From contig JAQSXU010000029.1 in NCBI GenBank assembly GCA_029256485.1, positions 1 to 36,976 on the forward strand: a stretch of 36,976 nt of DNA, given 5' to 3'. Shown here one piece after another: positions 25,810 through 33,998 of this stretch; the first letter of the stretch is position 1; each line of letters opens with the position of its first letter. A program made the position numbers and the translations under genes. Under the pieces are notes generated by a model. That model worked only from the letters and a program-made list of their open reading frames with translations, had not been told where the DNA came from and searched no databases. Source of the DNA: Clostridiaceae bacterium. GTDB lineage: Bacteria; Bacillota_A; Clostridia; Clostridiales; Clostridiaceae.

Positions 25810-27615
25810 CTATGCATTTTCACCAGTCTTTTGAGTTATTCTAAATATAACAAATTCAGCTGGTTTAACCGGTGCAACGCCTATTACGCATATAAGTCTT
25901 CCATTATCTATATCATCTTGAGACATGGTTTCACGTCCAATTTTTACATAAAAGGCTTCATCAGTTGTACTGCCCATAAGTGCACCATTTCTCCAAAGCG
26001 TAGTTAAAAAGGCTTCTATTGTTCTTGATACTCTAATCCATAAAAGTTCATCATTAGGTTCAAAAACAACCCAATTTGTATTAGCTTTTATTGATTCTTC
26101 AAGATATATAAATAATCTTCTTACATTGACATACTTCCATAAACCATTGGAACTACAAGTTCTTGCTCCCCATACTCTTATACCTTGCCCTGGGAAACTT
26201 CTTATTAAATTAACACCCTTAGGATTTAATATATCTTGTTCCCCTTTATTATATTGACAATCTAGACCTGAACAGCCCTTAACCACTTCATTTGCAGGAG
26301 CTTTATGAACACCTCTTGTATTATCTGAACGAGCATAAATCCCCATAATTGAACCACTTGGTGGCATGTACATATTCTTTTTATCAAGAGCATCAAAAAC
26401 TTGAACCCATGGATGATATAAAGCTGCATAATTTGAATCAAAAATATTTCTATGTACTGTTACATCGTTTACTTTCTTTAAATCTTGTGGAATATCTAAA
26501 ACAGCAAACCTGCTAGCTAAATTTTCACAATGAGCAACAAGCATAAGCTGCACATTTGGATCAGTTATACCTGGAACTGCCATAATGCTTACCACATCAT
26601 TATCAATGAAAGCTTGAATTCCTGTCCTCTTTCCTGGTCCATTATCTGTACCAATAAAATCAGCAGCAGAAAGTGAAGCGGAACTTCCATTACTTCCATT
26701 TAATAAATCTATTTTGAATAAAGGAATTTCATTGCTTCCAGTAACTTCTTCAAATGGTGATAGCATACTTGATGTTTTATCATCTGCAGGTGCTTTAGCC
26801 TTTTCCTCTGTCTCTTCTTTAGCTGAAGCAGCTTCAACAGGTGCAGCCTCACTATTTGCAAGTGTTACTATAATAAGATCTGATTTTGCTATTTTCTTTT
26901 CTATGTAACTTGGTGCTGATATATTGAGAGAAATATTTTCATAAGTTTCTACAATATCACCATAAACTGCTTCTAAGTTAAATTCACAAGTTGATATTAT
27001 CTTTTCTGGGATTATATTTTCATCTACAACCTCAACTGAAAAATCATTTTCAAATTCTATGATATTATCCTGAACCTTTGATATTTTGTTATATACTTTT
27101 TCTTTTCCATCTGTAAATAAAACAATATCTCCTGCATCAAAACCAGCTAAATTTTTGCCTCTATATTTCACTGTTGTTCCTTCAATTTTTTCTAAAAGCT
27201 GAGTTTTAGCTTTGCTAGCAGGTGTAATTTTAACTTTTAAATCATTACCCCATACTCCTGGATTTTTTGCTTTTATATTTAATATGGATTTGTCCTTAGC
27301 TGGTGCAAAACCTTCTGCACATACTGCATCTGGTGGCATTACTCTTGCTATAAAGGCTCTTGAGCCTCCATTTACAAAAAATTGTTCTACTGCATAAGGC
27401 AAAAATCTATAATTTTCAAATTCAGCTTTTGACAAATACCCTCCAAATTTCCTTTTAAAATCAGAAAAGCTTGTAACAAGCTCTGGAAGTCCCTCAATAT
27501 TACCTCTTTCAGTTATCCCAACAAAACCTGCGGTGCTAGTCCCCACACCTTCCATAGGAACACTACCCGAATCAAATTCCTCAACATACACACCTGGTGC
27601 TAAATATTCCGCCAT
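25810..27615 (-). CDS. Contractile tail sheath protein
   Basis: A 601-residue sheath subunit. The N-terminus YLAPGVYVEEFDSGSVPMEGVGTS and the C-terminal half (GIRVWGARTCSS, VNVRRLFIYLEESIKANTNW, ATTEAF-like STTDEAFYVKIG, VAPVKPAEFVIFRITQ) are diagnostic of eCIS and phage sheath proteins. There is a single sheath gene, unlike the three in Afp/PVC. An acidic, Ala-rich low-complexity insertion of about 40 residues (near 252-290, AAPVEAASAKEETEEKAKAP) sits in the middle domain and is probably exposed on the outer surface. It is the first gene of the operon. A 9-bp hairpin lies just upstream of the ATG. Confidence 0.95.
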   Translation of the reverse strand: MAEYLAPGVYVEEFDSGSVPMEGVGTSTAGFVGITERGNIEGLPELVTSFSDFKRKFGGYLSKAEFENYRFLPYAVEQFFVNGGSRAFIARVMPPDAVCAEGFAPAKDKSILNIKAKNPGVWGNDLKVKITPASKAKTQLLEKIEGTTVKYRGKNLAGFDAGDIVLFTDGKEKVYNKISKVQDNIIEFENDFSVEVVDENIIPEKIISTCEFNLEAVYGDIVETYENISLNISAPSYIEKKIAKSDLIIVTLANSEAAPVEAASAKEETEEKAKAPADDKTSSMLSPFEEVTGSNEIPLFKIDLLNGSNGSSASLSAADFIGTDNGPGKRTGIQAFIDNDVVSIMAVPGITDPNVQLMLVAHCENLASRFAVLDIPQDLKKVNDVTVHRNIFDSNYAALYHPWVQVFDALDKKNMYMPPSGSIMGIYARSDNTRGVHKAPANEVVKGCSGLDCQYNKGEQDILNPKGVNLIRSFPGQGIRVWGARTCSSNGLWKYVNVRRLFIYLEESIKANTNWVVFEPNDELLWIRVSRTIEAFLTTLWRNGALMGSTTDEAFYVKIGRETMSQDDIDNGRLICVIGVAPVKPAEFVIFRITQKTGENA

Positions 27616-27623
27616 ATACTCTT

Positions 27624-27644
27624 GGTTTCAGACCTTCTGAAACC
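27624..27644 (-). promoter_or_regulatory. Perfect hairpin at the sheath translation start
   Basis: GGTTTCAGA (27624-27632) and TCTGAAACC (27636-27644) form a perfect 9-bp inverted repeat with a 3-base loop. In mRNA it ends eight bases before the sheath ATG and exposes AGG in its loop, with a GGGGGAAGG purine tract immediately upstream and overlapping the stem. It may stabilise the 5' end, control access of ribosomes, or be a protein binding site. Confidence 0.5.
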
Positions 27645-27743
27645 TTCCCCCTCTCTTCAAATTTTTTCTTTAAAACTAGTTCAAATAACTTTAAAATTTT
27701 AATAAAACTCTTCCATTACTTTTAAATAATAAAAGACAAAATA

Positions 27744-27787
27744 AAAAAACTGCTATTTTTCATTTACTGAAATTTTAGCAGTTTTTT
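27744..27787. terminator. Bidirectional terminator overlapping the CIS promoter
   Basis: A perfect 12-bp inverted repeat, arms 27744-27755 and 27776-27787, with a 20-nt loop and A/T runs on both sides. It would stop transcripts entering from either side. The candidate -10 of the structural operon (27777-27772) lies inside it, so transcripts starting near 27765 would lack half of the stem and escape termination. Confidence 0.65.
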
Positions 27788-27814
27788 GGTAGTTTCGTAT
27801 CACATAAAGATGTG
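27772..27814 (-). promoter_or_regulatory. Candidate regulated promoter of the structural operon
   Basis: Inverted repeat CACAT-AAAG-ATGTG (27801-27814) followed, 24 bases downstream on the minus strand, by TAAAAT (27777-27772) as a -10-like box. The repeat takes the place of a -35 element. The same element occurs before the effector pair (29370-29383) and before the ATPase (31757-31772). An activator- or repressor-controlled promoter is inferred. Confidence 0.45.
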
Positions 27815-28214
27815 GTTTTGATAAAATTAATGGTTGTCATAATAATATTTATTATATTCTTTTCATTCCTCACCTATTATACTTTTAGCAATTTCTTGGA
27901 AGCATTTTAACAATTCTTTCTTCATTACTTCAGTAACATTTTCTAATTCCCTTATTTCTTATAAAGTGCATATCGCTATCATTGTTTTAGACATAAAAAA
28001 AGCTACCGCCTTTTTATCAGCGTTAGCCCTCGTTATTGTTATAAAATATATTTGCTTTTTAATTTTATTACAGATTATTAAATTATCATCATTATATATT
28101 AATCGGTATAATACAAAGATGATAAATTTAAAGCACCACCATATATATTATAAACACCTATGAAGTTTGCAGTTAGTTTTAATCAGATTTTGTAACAATA
28201 GGCTTGCAACTCAT
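27815..28214. other. Intergenic region without a gene
   Basis: Between the promoter of the structural operon and the end of the effector pair I see no convincing gene. A minus-strand frame ending at 27863 would encode an amphipathic stretch (ENVTEVMKKELLKCFQEIAK), but it is interrupted by an in-frame TAA and runs through a terminator, so it may be a gene remnant. A plus-strand frame at 27966-28163 is hydrophobic, low in complexity and lacks an SD. Confidence 0.4.
27995..28027 (-). terminator. Terminator of the effector-pair transcript
   Basis: On the minus strand GCTAACGC (28027-28020) pairs with GCGGTAGC (28009-28002) with one mismatch and a 10-nt loop, followed directly by seven T residues (28001-27995). 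This is a good Rho-independent terminator about 190 bp after the second gene of the pair. Confidence 0.7.
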
Positions 28215-28667
28215 CTAGTTTTTATCTTGATATCTTATACACTCTCCTGTTACAATCACACTATTTTCATTGATTATAATATCAGTTATATTACATATAA
28301 CATATTGTACTTCCGAAACCCTTTCACATAACATACACTCTATAAATTCTAATCCTAAATTATTTATTGTAAATTCTGATAAAAATTTTCTATTATTATC
28401 TATTAAATATTGTAACTTGGGATATCCATTTTCTTTTAATAATAAAGTATCTCCTTCTTCTGGATATAATTCATCATCAATTTTACAATCATCTACAAAT
28501 TCATTAAAGATAGTCTCAAACTTTTTTATAAAAGATTGTAAATCAATGTTTATTGTATATTTAAATTTCAATATGTTTGGTAAATTATCAACTGATTTAC
28601 CAAATTTAAATGGTGTTGCAACACAACTAGCTTTATCTACATTTAATCCATTAATATTAATCTCCAT
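28215..28667 (-). CDS. Unknown partner of the putative effector
   Basis: A 150-residue protein with no recognisable family, no signal peptide and no TM helix. It begins MEININGLNVDKASCV, has an acidic middle (DDCKIDDELYPEEGD) and ends in beta-like strands (VQYVICNITDIIINENSVIV). The ATG follows AAGGGGGAG, which overlaps the end of the preceding gene, so the two are translated as a pair. By context it could be an immunity protein that neutralises the nucleotidyltransferase, a chaperone/adaptor that loads it into the CIS, or a second cargo. Its acidity is compatible with binding a basic toxin surface, but nothing in the sequence decides between these. Confidence 0.6.
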   Translation of the reverse strand: MEININGLNVDKASCVATPFKFGKSVDNLPNILKFKYTINIDLQSFIKKFETIFNEFVDDCKIDDELYPEEGDTLLLKENGYPKLQYLIDNNRKFLSEFTINNLGLEFIECMLCERVSEVQYVICNITDIIINENSVIVTGECIRYQDKN

Positions 28668-28671
28668 TATT

Positions 28672-29274
28672 TTACTCCCCCTTATCTTGTGGTGGTATCA
28701 ATTTTATCTTTCTATCTTTTGTAATAGTAACTGACCCTGATGGCTTAATATCCATGCTTCCACTTGAATCAGCTATAAATCTTTTTCCTGTTCTCTGAAA
28801 AAATTCTTCCATACTTTCGATTTTAGGTACATTCTTTGTTTCGTTTCCTACACGTAGCTTTATACCATCTTCAAATTTAACCCCTTCCATTTTGTTTAAG
28901 GCCTCCATTAGCTTCCCATATTGTCCATTAGATATATTACTAAATCCTGCATCTAAATCACTTAACTCAGTATAGTTCCCTCTTATTCTACTTCCACCAA
29001 GAGTAACACTCGAATCTCTCTCAAAAGCATAATTCAATAATTTTTTAGCTTGCTCTATAGTTATTCCTGGAACATTATCAACCAAAAAACTTATCTGTTC
29101 ATCCACATTCTTAAAATCAAGTTCAGTTTCTTCAAGATACTTTTCCCATAATTTAACTTTAGCTTCTGCAAGTGGTGATTCCTGTTGTTGTGTCGCTGCT
29201 GCTGCAAGTGCAGTTTGTTGTATTGGTCTTGCTTCCGGTATTTCTTGCTTTATTATCTCTGATTCGTTAACCAT
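28672..29274 (-). CDS. Putative CIS cargo toxin, nucleotidyltransferase fold
   Basis: A 200-residue protein. Residues 1-38 are disordered and Ala/Gln/Glu-rich (PIQQTALAAAATQQQ), like the short unstructured packaging leaders known from PVC-type effectors. After a helical stretch, residues 92-110 carry LGGSRIRGNYTELSDLDAG, the core of the Pol-beta-type nucleotidyltransferase superfamily: a GGS turn (93-95) and the metal-binding D106-x-D108. A third acidic residue may be E135 or D136. Enzymes of this fold transfer nucleotides to protein, RNA or small molecules, and several are toxins. The ATG follows GGAGGGGGG. It is encoded between the CIS ATPase and sheath genes, has its own CIS-type promoter element, and is paired with a small unknown gene. 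The role as cargo is inference. Confidence 0.65.
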   Translation of the reverse strand: MVNESEIIKQEIPEARPIQQTALAAAATQQQESPLAEAKVKLWEKYLEETELDFKNVDEQISFLVDNVPGITIEQAKKLLNYAFERDSSVTLGGSRIRGNYTELSDLDAGFSNISNGQYGKLMEALNKMEGVKFEDGIKLRVGNETKNVPKIESMEEFFQRTGKRFIADSSGSMDIKPSGSVTITKDRKIKLIPPQDKGE

Positions 29275-29340
29275 TATATCCCCCCTCCAAACATTAATCT
29301 TAAAATAATAAATACTCTCCGTAATTTAATAGTTCACTTT

Positions 29341-29383
29341 ATTATGAAATAATTCCTATTATCTGTGGACACATAAAAATGTA
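29341..29383 (-). promoter_or_regulatory. Candidate regulated promoter of the effector pair
   Basis: Imperfect inverted repeat CACAT-AAAA-ATGTA (29370-29383) followed, 24 bases downstream on the minus strand, by CATAAT (29346-29341) as a -10-like box, about 70 bp before the effector ATG. The same arrangement and spacing occur before the sheath gene. Confidence 0.45.
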
Positions 29384-29478
29384 GTTATTTATTATAAGTG
29401 ATTAATACCTAGTGGGCTTATATCTTTAACATTATACCATATGTTAATTGATATTTTCCATATTTATCAAGTTATACT

Positions 29479-31701
29479 TCACATATCATAATATTCAATA
29501 ATATTTTGCGAAATTAATTTTTCTTTTTTTACATAATCATATTTTAAAGCTTTTAGTATATGACACATACATATTTCTTCTCTGGTTTCACTTGCAAAAA
29601 GATCTGCTTGAAGTGCAATTGATTTAATGCTACTTCCTGAAAGCTCAAAATTTTCTGCTAGATATTCATAATCTATATTAGAAGCCAAACTGCTTTTTTG
29701 TGGAAATATATTTTTCCATAAGTTAAGTCTTTCATTAATATCAGGATTTTTAATATTTACAATGTAATTTATTCTTCTTTTAAATGCTTCATCTATATTT
29801 CCATATAGGTTTGTTGCAAGAATTGATACACCTTTGTAATCTTCTATCTTTTGAAGTAGATGCCCTGTATCTGCATTGGCATACTTATCAATTGAATCTT
29901 TAACTTCATTCCTCTTGCTAAAAAGTGCATCTGCTTCATCAAAGAATAAGATAATATTATTATTTTCTGCTTCCTTAAAGATTTTATCTATGTTCTTACT
30001 TGTTTCACCAATATACTTATTTATTATTTGCGATAAATCAACTCTATATAATTCCAAATTAAGTTCATTGGCAATAACATGTGCACTCATAGTTTTACCT
30101 GTACCTGGTGCTCCACATAAAAGCAAGGATGCTCCCATTCCATAGGATAGCTTGTTTCCTTTTCTCCATCTTTCATTTACTTCTCTGCCATATTTAATTC
30201 TATTACAAAAGCTTGACAATATCTCCTTTTGTGATTCTTCTATAATAAGATCTTCCCAAGTATAATCAGAGTTGATTTTCTGTGCCAGCTTTGATAAATT
30301 ATTTGTACATGTTAGGAATATTTCTTTAGTCAATGTATTTAAAGTGATTTTTTCTTCTTTATTAATAAACCTTAGTATCTCTGCATTTTTTAATGAGCAT
30401 TTTATCTGTAAAGGAGTCAATATATGCGTGCATGAGATAATTTTAAAATCTATATCTTCCTTTAATAAATATCCCTCAGAAAGTCCCTCCCATAAAGCCA
30501 CAGCCTGACTAAATGAAGGATAATCATACTTAATTTTAATGATATAAAAATAATTATTGACATAAGTAATATCATCTATTTCAGATTTAGCAAAAATAAT
30601 GTTAGAAAACTTAAATAAACTATCAATAATATTTTCCAACTTATCTTTGTCTTTATTTTTATCGCCTTTACTATCTTTTTCTTTGCTAATAAATATATTA
30701 TCAATAACTATAATTGCTCCTTCTAAAATACATTCAAGTTCCAATTCCTTTATAAGCTTTTCTTCTTTTTCCTTGTCATAATCCATAAGCTTTGAAATAT
30801 CTAAAAAAATCATTTTCAACTTCTGCTCTTTTGCAAGTTTTTTTAAAGCCAGCTTCTTGCCTGTGCCTTTTTCTCCATAAAGCCATATAAGACATTTTTC
30901 TTGTCTTTCTTTTAAGTAGTTATATATATCAAAAATCTTATTATAATTATCTTCATAAGTTATTATTTTTTCAACCTCTTCATCACAAGAAAATTTTTCT
31001 GTAACATACCTAAATTCTTTTGTATTGTTATTTTTATTATAAATGTAATCTAAGATTCTTCTCTTTAATATCATAGGCTGGTTTACAAGGCTGTTTTTAT
31101 TAAAATTATTATCCTCAATAAAGAAATACTTGTTTAATATACTATAAGTGCAACAATATTCCATATATTCGTCACTGGATAAAGAATTGAAAATCTTATA
31201 TAATGCTTTTACTACACCAAAAGTTGGATGCCATAAAGAACTTATATTATGGAAAAGATAAATCATTCCTTGAAATCCCATATCCATATTACATGACAAA
31301 CTACATATAACTGCAAAAAACTCAAACTTAGAAAGCTTAAATCTTTCTTTTAAGGTTTCAAGCCTTAATATACCGCCTTCTTTTTTTGTATTAATAACTC
31401 GTGAATTTATATATTCTTCTATTTTAAACATATTATTTTTAACATCTTCTTTAACATCTTTATCAAAAAGCGAAAAAGTATTAATGTAATTGTTTATATC
31501 ATTTTGATTTACACATATTCCACTAAGATGATAATCAAAATTTTTTTTCGTTGAAAATTTACTCTTCATATCATTTGCCACTTGAAAATATACCGATAAC
31601 ATTTTTAGTAAATCATCAATATATTCATCTTCACATTTATAACTTTCCTTTGCTTTTGAAAAGTCAAATTTATCATTTAAATAATCAAGTTCGTCCCCCA
31701 T
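29479..31701 (-). CDS. Tandem AAA+ ATPase of the CIS (Afp15-like)
   Basis: The preferred start is ATG at 31701, six bases after AGGTG, giving 740 residues. The N-terminal 250 residues are a helical domain usual in eCIS ATPases. A first AAA module has Walker A GEKGTGKK (about 274) but a Walker B reading IIVIDN, lacking the catalytic Glu. The second, complete module has CGAPGTGKT (about 530), LYRVDLSQIINKYIGETSKN, Walker B IILFFDEADALF (about 581), sensor ATN and an arginine-finger-like FKRRINY. This is the CDC48-like ATPase found in nearly all eCIS loci (Afp15/Pvc15), proposed to act in assembly or cargo loading. Here it is a separate transcription unit with a palindrome 54 bp before the start. 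Confidence 0.88.
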   Translation of the reverse strand: MGDELDYLNDKFDFSKAKESYKCEDEYIDDLLKMLSVYFQVANDMKSKFSTKKNFDYHLSGICVNQNDINNYINTFSLFDKDVKEDVKNNMFKIEEYINSRVINTKKEGGILRLETLKERFKLSKFEFFAVICSLSCNMDMGFQGMIYLFHNISSLWHPTFGVVKALYKIFNSLSSDEYMEYCCTYSILNKYFFIEDNNFNKNSLVNQPMILKRRILDYIYNKNNNTKEFRYVTEKFSCDEEVEKIITYEDNYNKIFDIYNYLKERQEKCLIWLYGEKGTGKKLALKKLAKEQKLKMIFLDISKLMDYDKEKEEKLIKELELECILEGAIIVIDNIFISKEKDSKGDKNKDKDKLENIIDSLFKFSNIIFAKSEIDDITYVNNYFYIIKIKYDYPSFSQAVALWEGLSEGYLLKEDIDFKIISCTHILTPLQIKCSLKNAEILRFINKEEKITLNTLTKEIFLTCTNNLSKLAQKINSDYTWEDLIIEESQKEILSSFCNRIKYGREVNERWRKGNKLSYGMGASLLLCGAPGTGKTMSAHVIANELNLELYRVDLSQIINKYIGETSKNIDKIFKEAENNNIILFFDEADALFSKRNEVKDSIDKYANADTGHLLQKIEDYKGVSILATNLYGNIDEAFKRRINYIVNIKNPDINERLNLWKNIFPQKSSLASNIDYEYLAENFELSGSSIKSIALQADLFASETREEICMCHILKALKYDYVKKEKLISQNIIEYYDM

Positions 31702-31756
31702 ATGCATCACCTCATACCATTTTCTTATAAACTACCATTTCTAAAAATATATTGCA

Positions 31757-31772
31757 CTACATATTTATGTAG
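31757..31772 (-). promoter_or_regulatory. Palindromic element upstream of the ATPase gene
   Basis: Perfect inverted repeat CTACAT-ATTT-ATGTAG. It shares the ACAT-N4-ATGT core and N4 spacing with the elements before the sheath and effector genes. TTTATA/TATAAG at 31731-31724, about 26-28 bases downstream on the minus strand, can serve as a -10 box. It lies just beyond the stop of the adjacent regulator gene. Confidence 0.45.
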
Positions 31773-31775
31773 GTG

Positions 31776-33998
31776 TTATCCTTTAACACTGACGTTTCTA
31801 TACTTCTCAATAGCAAGGGTTTTGTTATTAACTTCAAGTTTTTCATATATATTTTTCAAATGATACCTTACAGTATTTATGCTTACATTGAGATTTTCTG
31901 CAATATCGTTTTGGGTTTCACCTGTGCATATGAGCTCCATTACTTCACTTTCCCTATCAGTAAGTTCAAATATACTGTTATTTTTTAGGATGGTTTTTCT
32001 ATAGACATGTCCATAGCGTACTTCTGTACATACTGTTATATTTTTAATAATATCCTTCATAAAATCCGAGGAATTTTCTCTAAGGCTTATTATTAAATCA
32101 TTTATAAATGCTGATAACTCAACAAAAGGCATTATTATGTTATCTCTTTTTGCTATATTTATAGCTTTGATAAAAGCTTCAGCTGCGCTGTTTATTTCCT
32201 TAAGCTTGTAAGCTGCTGCTGCATCATATATGTGGACATAAACTAGTCCAATAATATTTCTGCTATGTATATATTTCTGAACCATTACTTTGCATAATCC
32301 CTTAAGCTCAGAATAGCGTTCCTCAAGAAGCAATAAAATTCCAATTACATTAAACATCTCTTCTATGTCATTTTTATCTATTTCATATAAATTTCTGCTA
32401 TATTCTTTAATCCAGTCAGGTATCCTATCTTTTTTTCCAAGAAGTCCATATATATAGGCTCCTGCTAAATCAATATTTACTTTGGTTTTTTTTAAATTAT
32501 AAGCTTCTGCATACTCCTCTAATTTATTAATCTTAATATAAAGTATGTTTCTATCATTATTGTTCCATAATATTTTCATTAAGAGAAAATATGCATAAAC
32601 ATATATACTCTGCTGATTCTTATTTTCTGCTTTTTCTATAGCTTTATGTACATATACTTCGGCCTCTTTAAGATTTCCTATAATATATAAATATTCTCCA
32701 GTAATTAAATACTCCAAACCATAACCACAACCATCAGTAAAATTAATAAACTCCTTTATGCACTTTTGTGCTTTATTTAATACATTTTTCATTTGAAAAT
32801 ATTTTTTATGGAATTTACATAAAATGCTGTTATGAAGAGATACTAGTTCCAAATCTTCATAAGCCACATTAAATTGTTTTAAATTTGATCTCTCACATAT
32901 GTTTTTGAAGGAATTACATATGGCATTCTTAGCATTCATATCTTCAACCTTGTACTCTTCTAAAAAGATTATTTTTTCTAGTATTTTTATATAAGCTTTC
33001 TTTTTAATACACCATTCCATCCATTTATCATATATTTCTTCTTCATCAATAGAGGATTTTTCTAATTCCCCTCTAAGCATTAGTTTAAATAATTTATTAA
33101 ACTTATAAGTATGAGCTGTAACCTCATAATATACACATAAATTTTCATGTTCTAAGGTTTTAATTATTCTTTCTGCCGATTCTTCAGTTATATATACTGC
33201 TTGCTTAATCGAAAATTCATCTAAAAGACATAGCTTAAGTAACACATTTTGTTCTTTTTCCTCCATTCTTGCATAAAGTAAATTTTTAATTAATTTAAAA
33301 CCTTTTAACAAATTGTAGAGCAGCTGTTCCTTTAAATCATAGCCTTTTACTAGCAGATAAACATAAAGCGGCCATCCAAAAGTATAATCATAGATTTCAT
33401 TTACATTTTCCTCATTGACTTCAATCCCATTTATATTAAATAATTCTCCAATTTCATTTTTATTAAAAGTAAAAGCTTCTTCTTTTAAAATTACACATTT
33501 GTTTTTAAGTTCGTAATATGTATATTGGCTCGATAAAGTTTTTCGAGTAATTAAAACTATGTGGAAATATGGTATCCTTTCAAAAGTCATTCTTTCAATT
33601 AATCTTTTAATCTTTTCATTGTCAATATCATTACAATCATCACACACAAGTACTGTTTCACTTTTAATGTTTTTGCATAATACTTCTATTATATTATCAA
33701 TATCAAAATTATTATTAGGAACTCCAAGCGAATCCATTTCCTTGCTTAAAGACTCACTTACAACTTTGAAAGCATTACATAGCTTTTTCCACAGCCAACT
33801 TTCATCCTTCTCACTAAACATCAAGGATAAGTATATTGTATTTACATTATTCTGCCTTCTTAAAAACTCTAATACTTCTGTGGTCTTCCCATATCCACTT
33901 TTTCCAGTAACTATAAATAGCCCAGTTGTAAAAAGCTTTTCCAATTCCTCCTCTATACGTTTACGCTTAAAGGCTACAAAGTCTTTTTCTTCGCCCAT
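31776..33998 (-). CDS. MalT/LuxR-type STAND transcriptional regulator 1
   Basis: The preferred start is ATG at 33998, behind AAGGGGG, giving 740 residues. The N-terminal STAND NTPase has Walker A TGKSGYGKTT (31-40) and Walker B-like VLVCDDCND (about 112-120). A helical repeat region follows (about 330-660), with TPR-like segments. The C-terminus (679-740) is a LuxR/NarL-type helix-turn-helix: LTDRESEVMELICTGETQND, IAENLNVSINTVRYHLKNIY. Such proteins are activated by an inducer and ATP and then bind DNA as oligomers. It is divergently oriented to a paralogue (34323-36824), and its end adjoins the palindrome before the CIS ATPase. It is the likely regulator of the CIS genes (inference). Confidence 0.85.
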   Translation of the reverse strand: MGEEKDFVAFKRKRIEEELEKLFTTGLFIVTGKSGYGKTTEVLEFLRRQNNVNTIYLSLMFSEKDESWLWKKLCNAFKVVSESLSKEMDSLGVPNNNFDIDNIIEVLCKNIKSETVLVCDDCNDIDNEKIKRLIERMTFERIPYFHIVLITRKTLSSQYTYYELKNKCVILKEEAFTFNKNEIGELFNINGIEVNEENVNEIYDYTFGWPLYVYLLVKGYDLKEQLLYNLLKGFKLIKNLLYARMEEKEQNVLLKLCLLDEFSIKQAVYITEESAERIIKTLEHENLCVYYEVTAHTYKFNKLFKLMLRGELEKSSIDEEEIYDKWMEWCIKKKAYIKILEKIIFLEEYKVEDMNAKNAICNSFKNICERSNLKQFNVAYEDLELVSLHNSILCKFHKKYFQMKNVLNKAQKCIKEFINFTDGCGYGLEYLITGEYLYIIGNLKEAEVYVHKAIEKAENKNQQSIYVYAYFLLMKILWNNNDRNILYIKINKLEEYAEAYNLKKTKVNIDLAGAYIYGLLGKKDRIPDWIKEYSRNLYEIDKNDIEEMFNVIGILLLLEERYSELKGLCKVMVQKYIHSRNIIGLVYVHIYDAAAAYKLKEINSAAEAFIKAINIAKRDNIIMPFVELSAFINDLIISLRENSSDFMKDIIKNITVCTEVRYGHVYRKTILKNNSIFELTDRESEVMELICTGETQNDIAENLNVSINTVRYHLKNIYEKLEVNNKTLAIEKYRNVSVKG

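Noticed and set aside
27863..28038. Small minus-strand gene in the gap before the sheath operon
   Set aside because: The frame has an in-frame TAA, runs through a convincing terminator and shows no start with SD; at most a remnant.
28270..28734. Plus-strand open frame of 154 codons opposite the effector pair
   Set aside because: Antisense to two genes with strong ribosome-binding sites; it lacks its own SD and has shadow composition.
29448..29470. Terminator after the ATPase gene
   Set aside because: Only a 6-bp AT-rich stem with an 11-base loop and no T-run; too weak to call.
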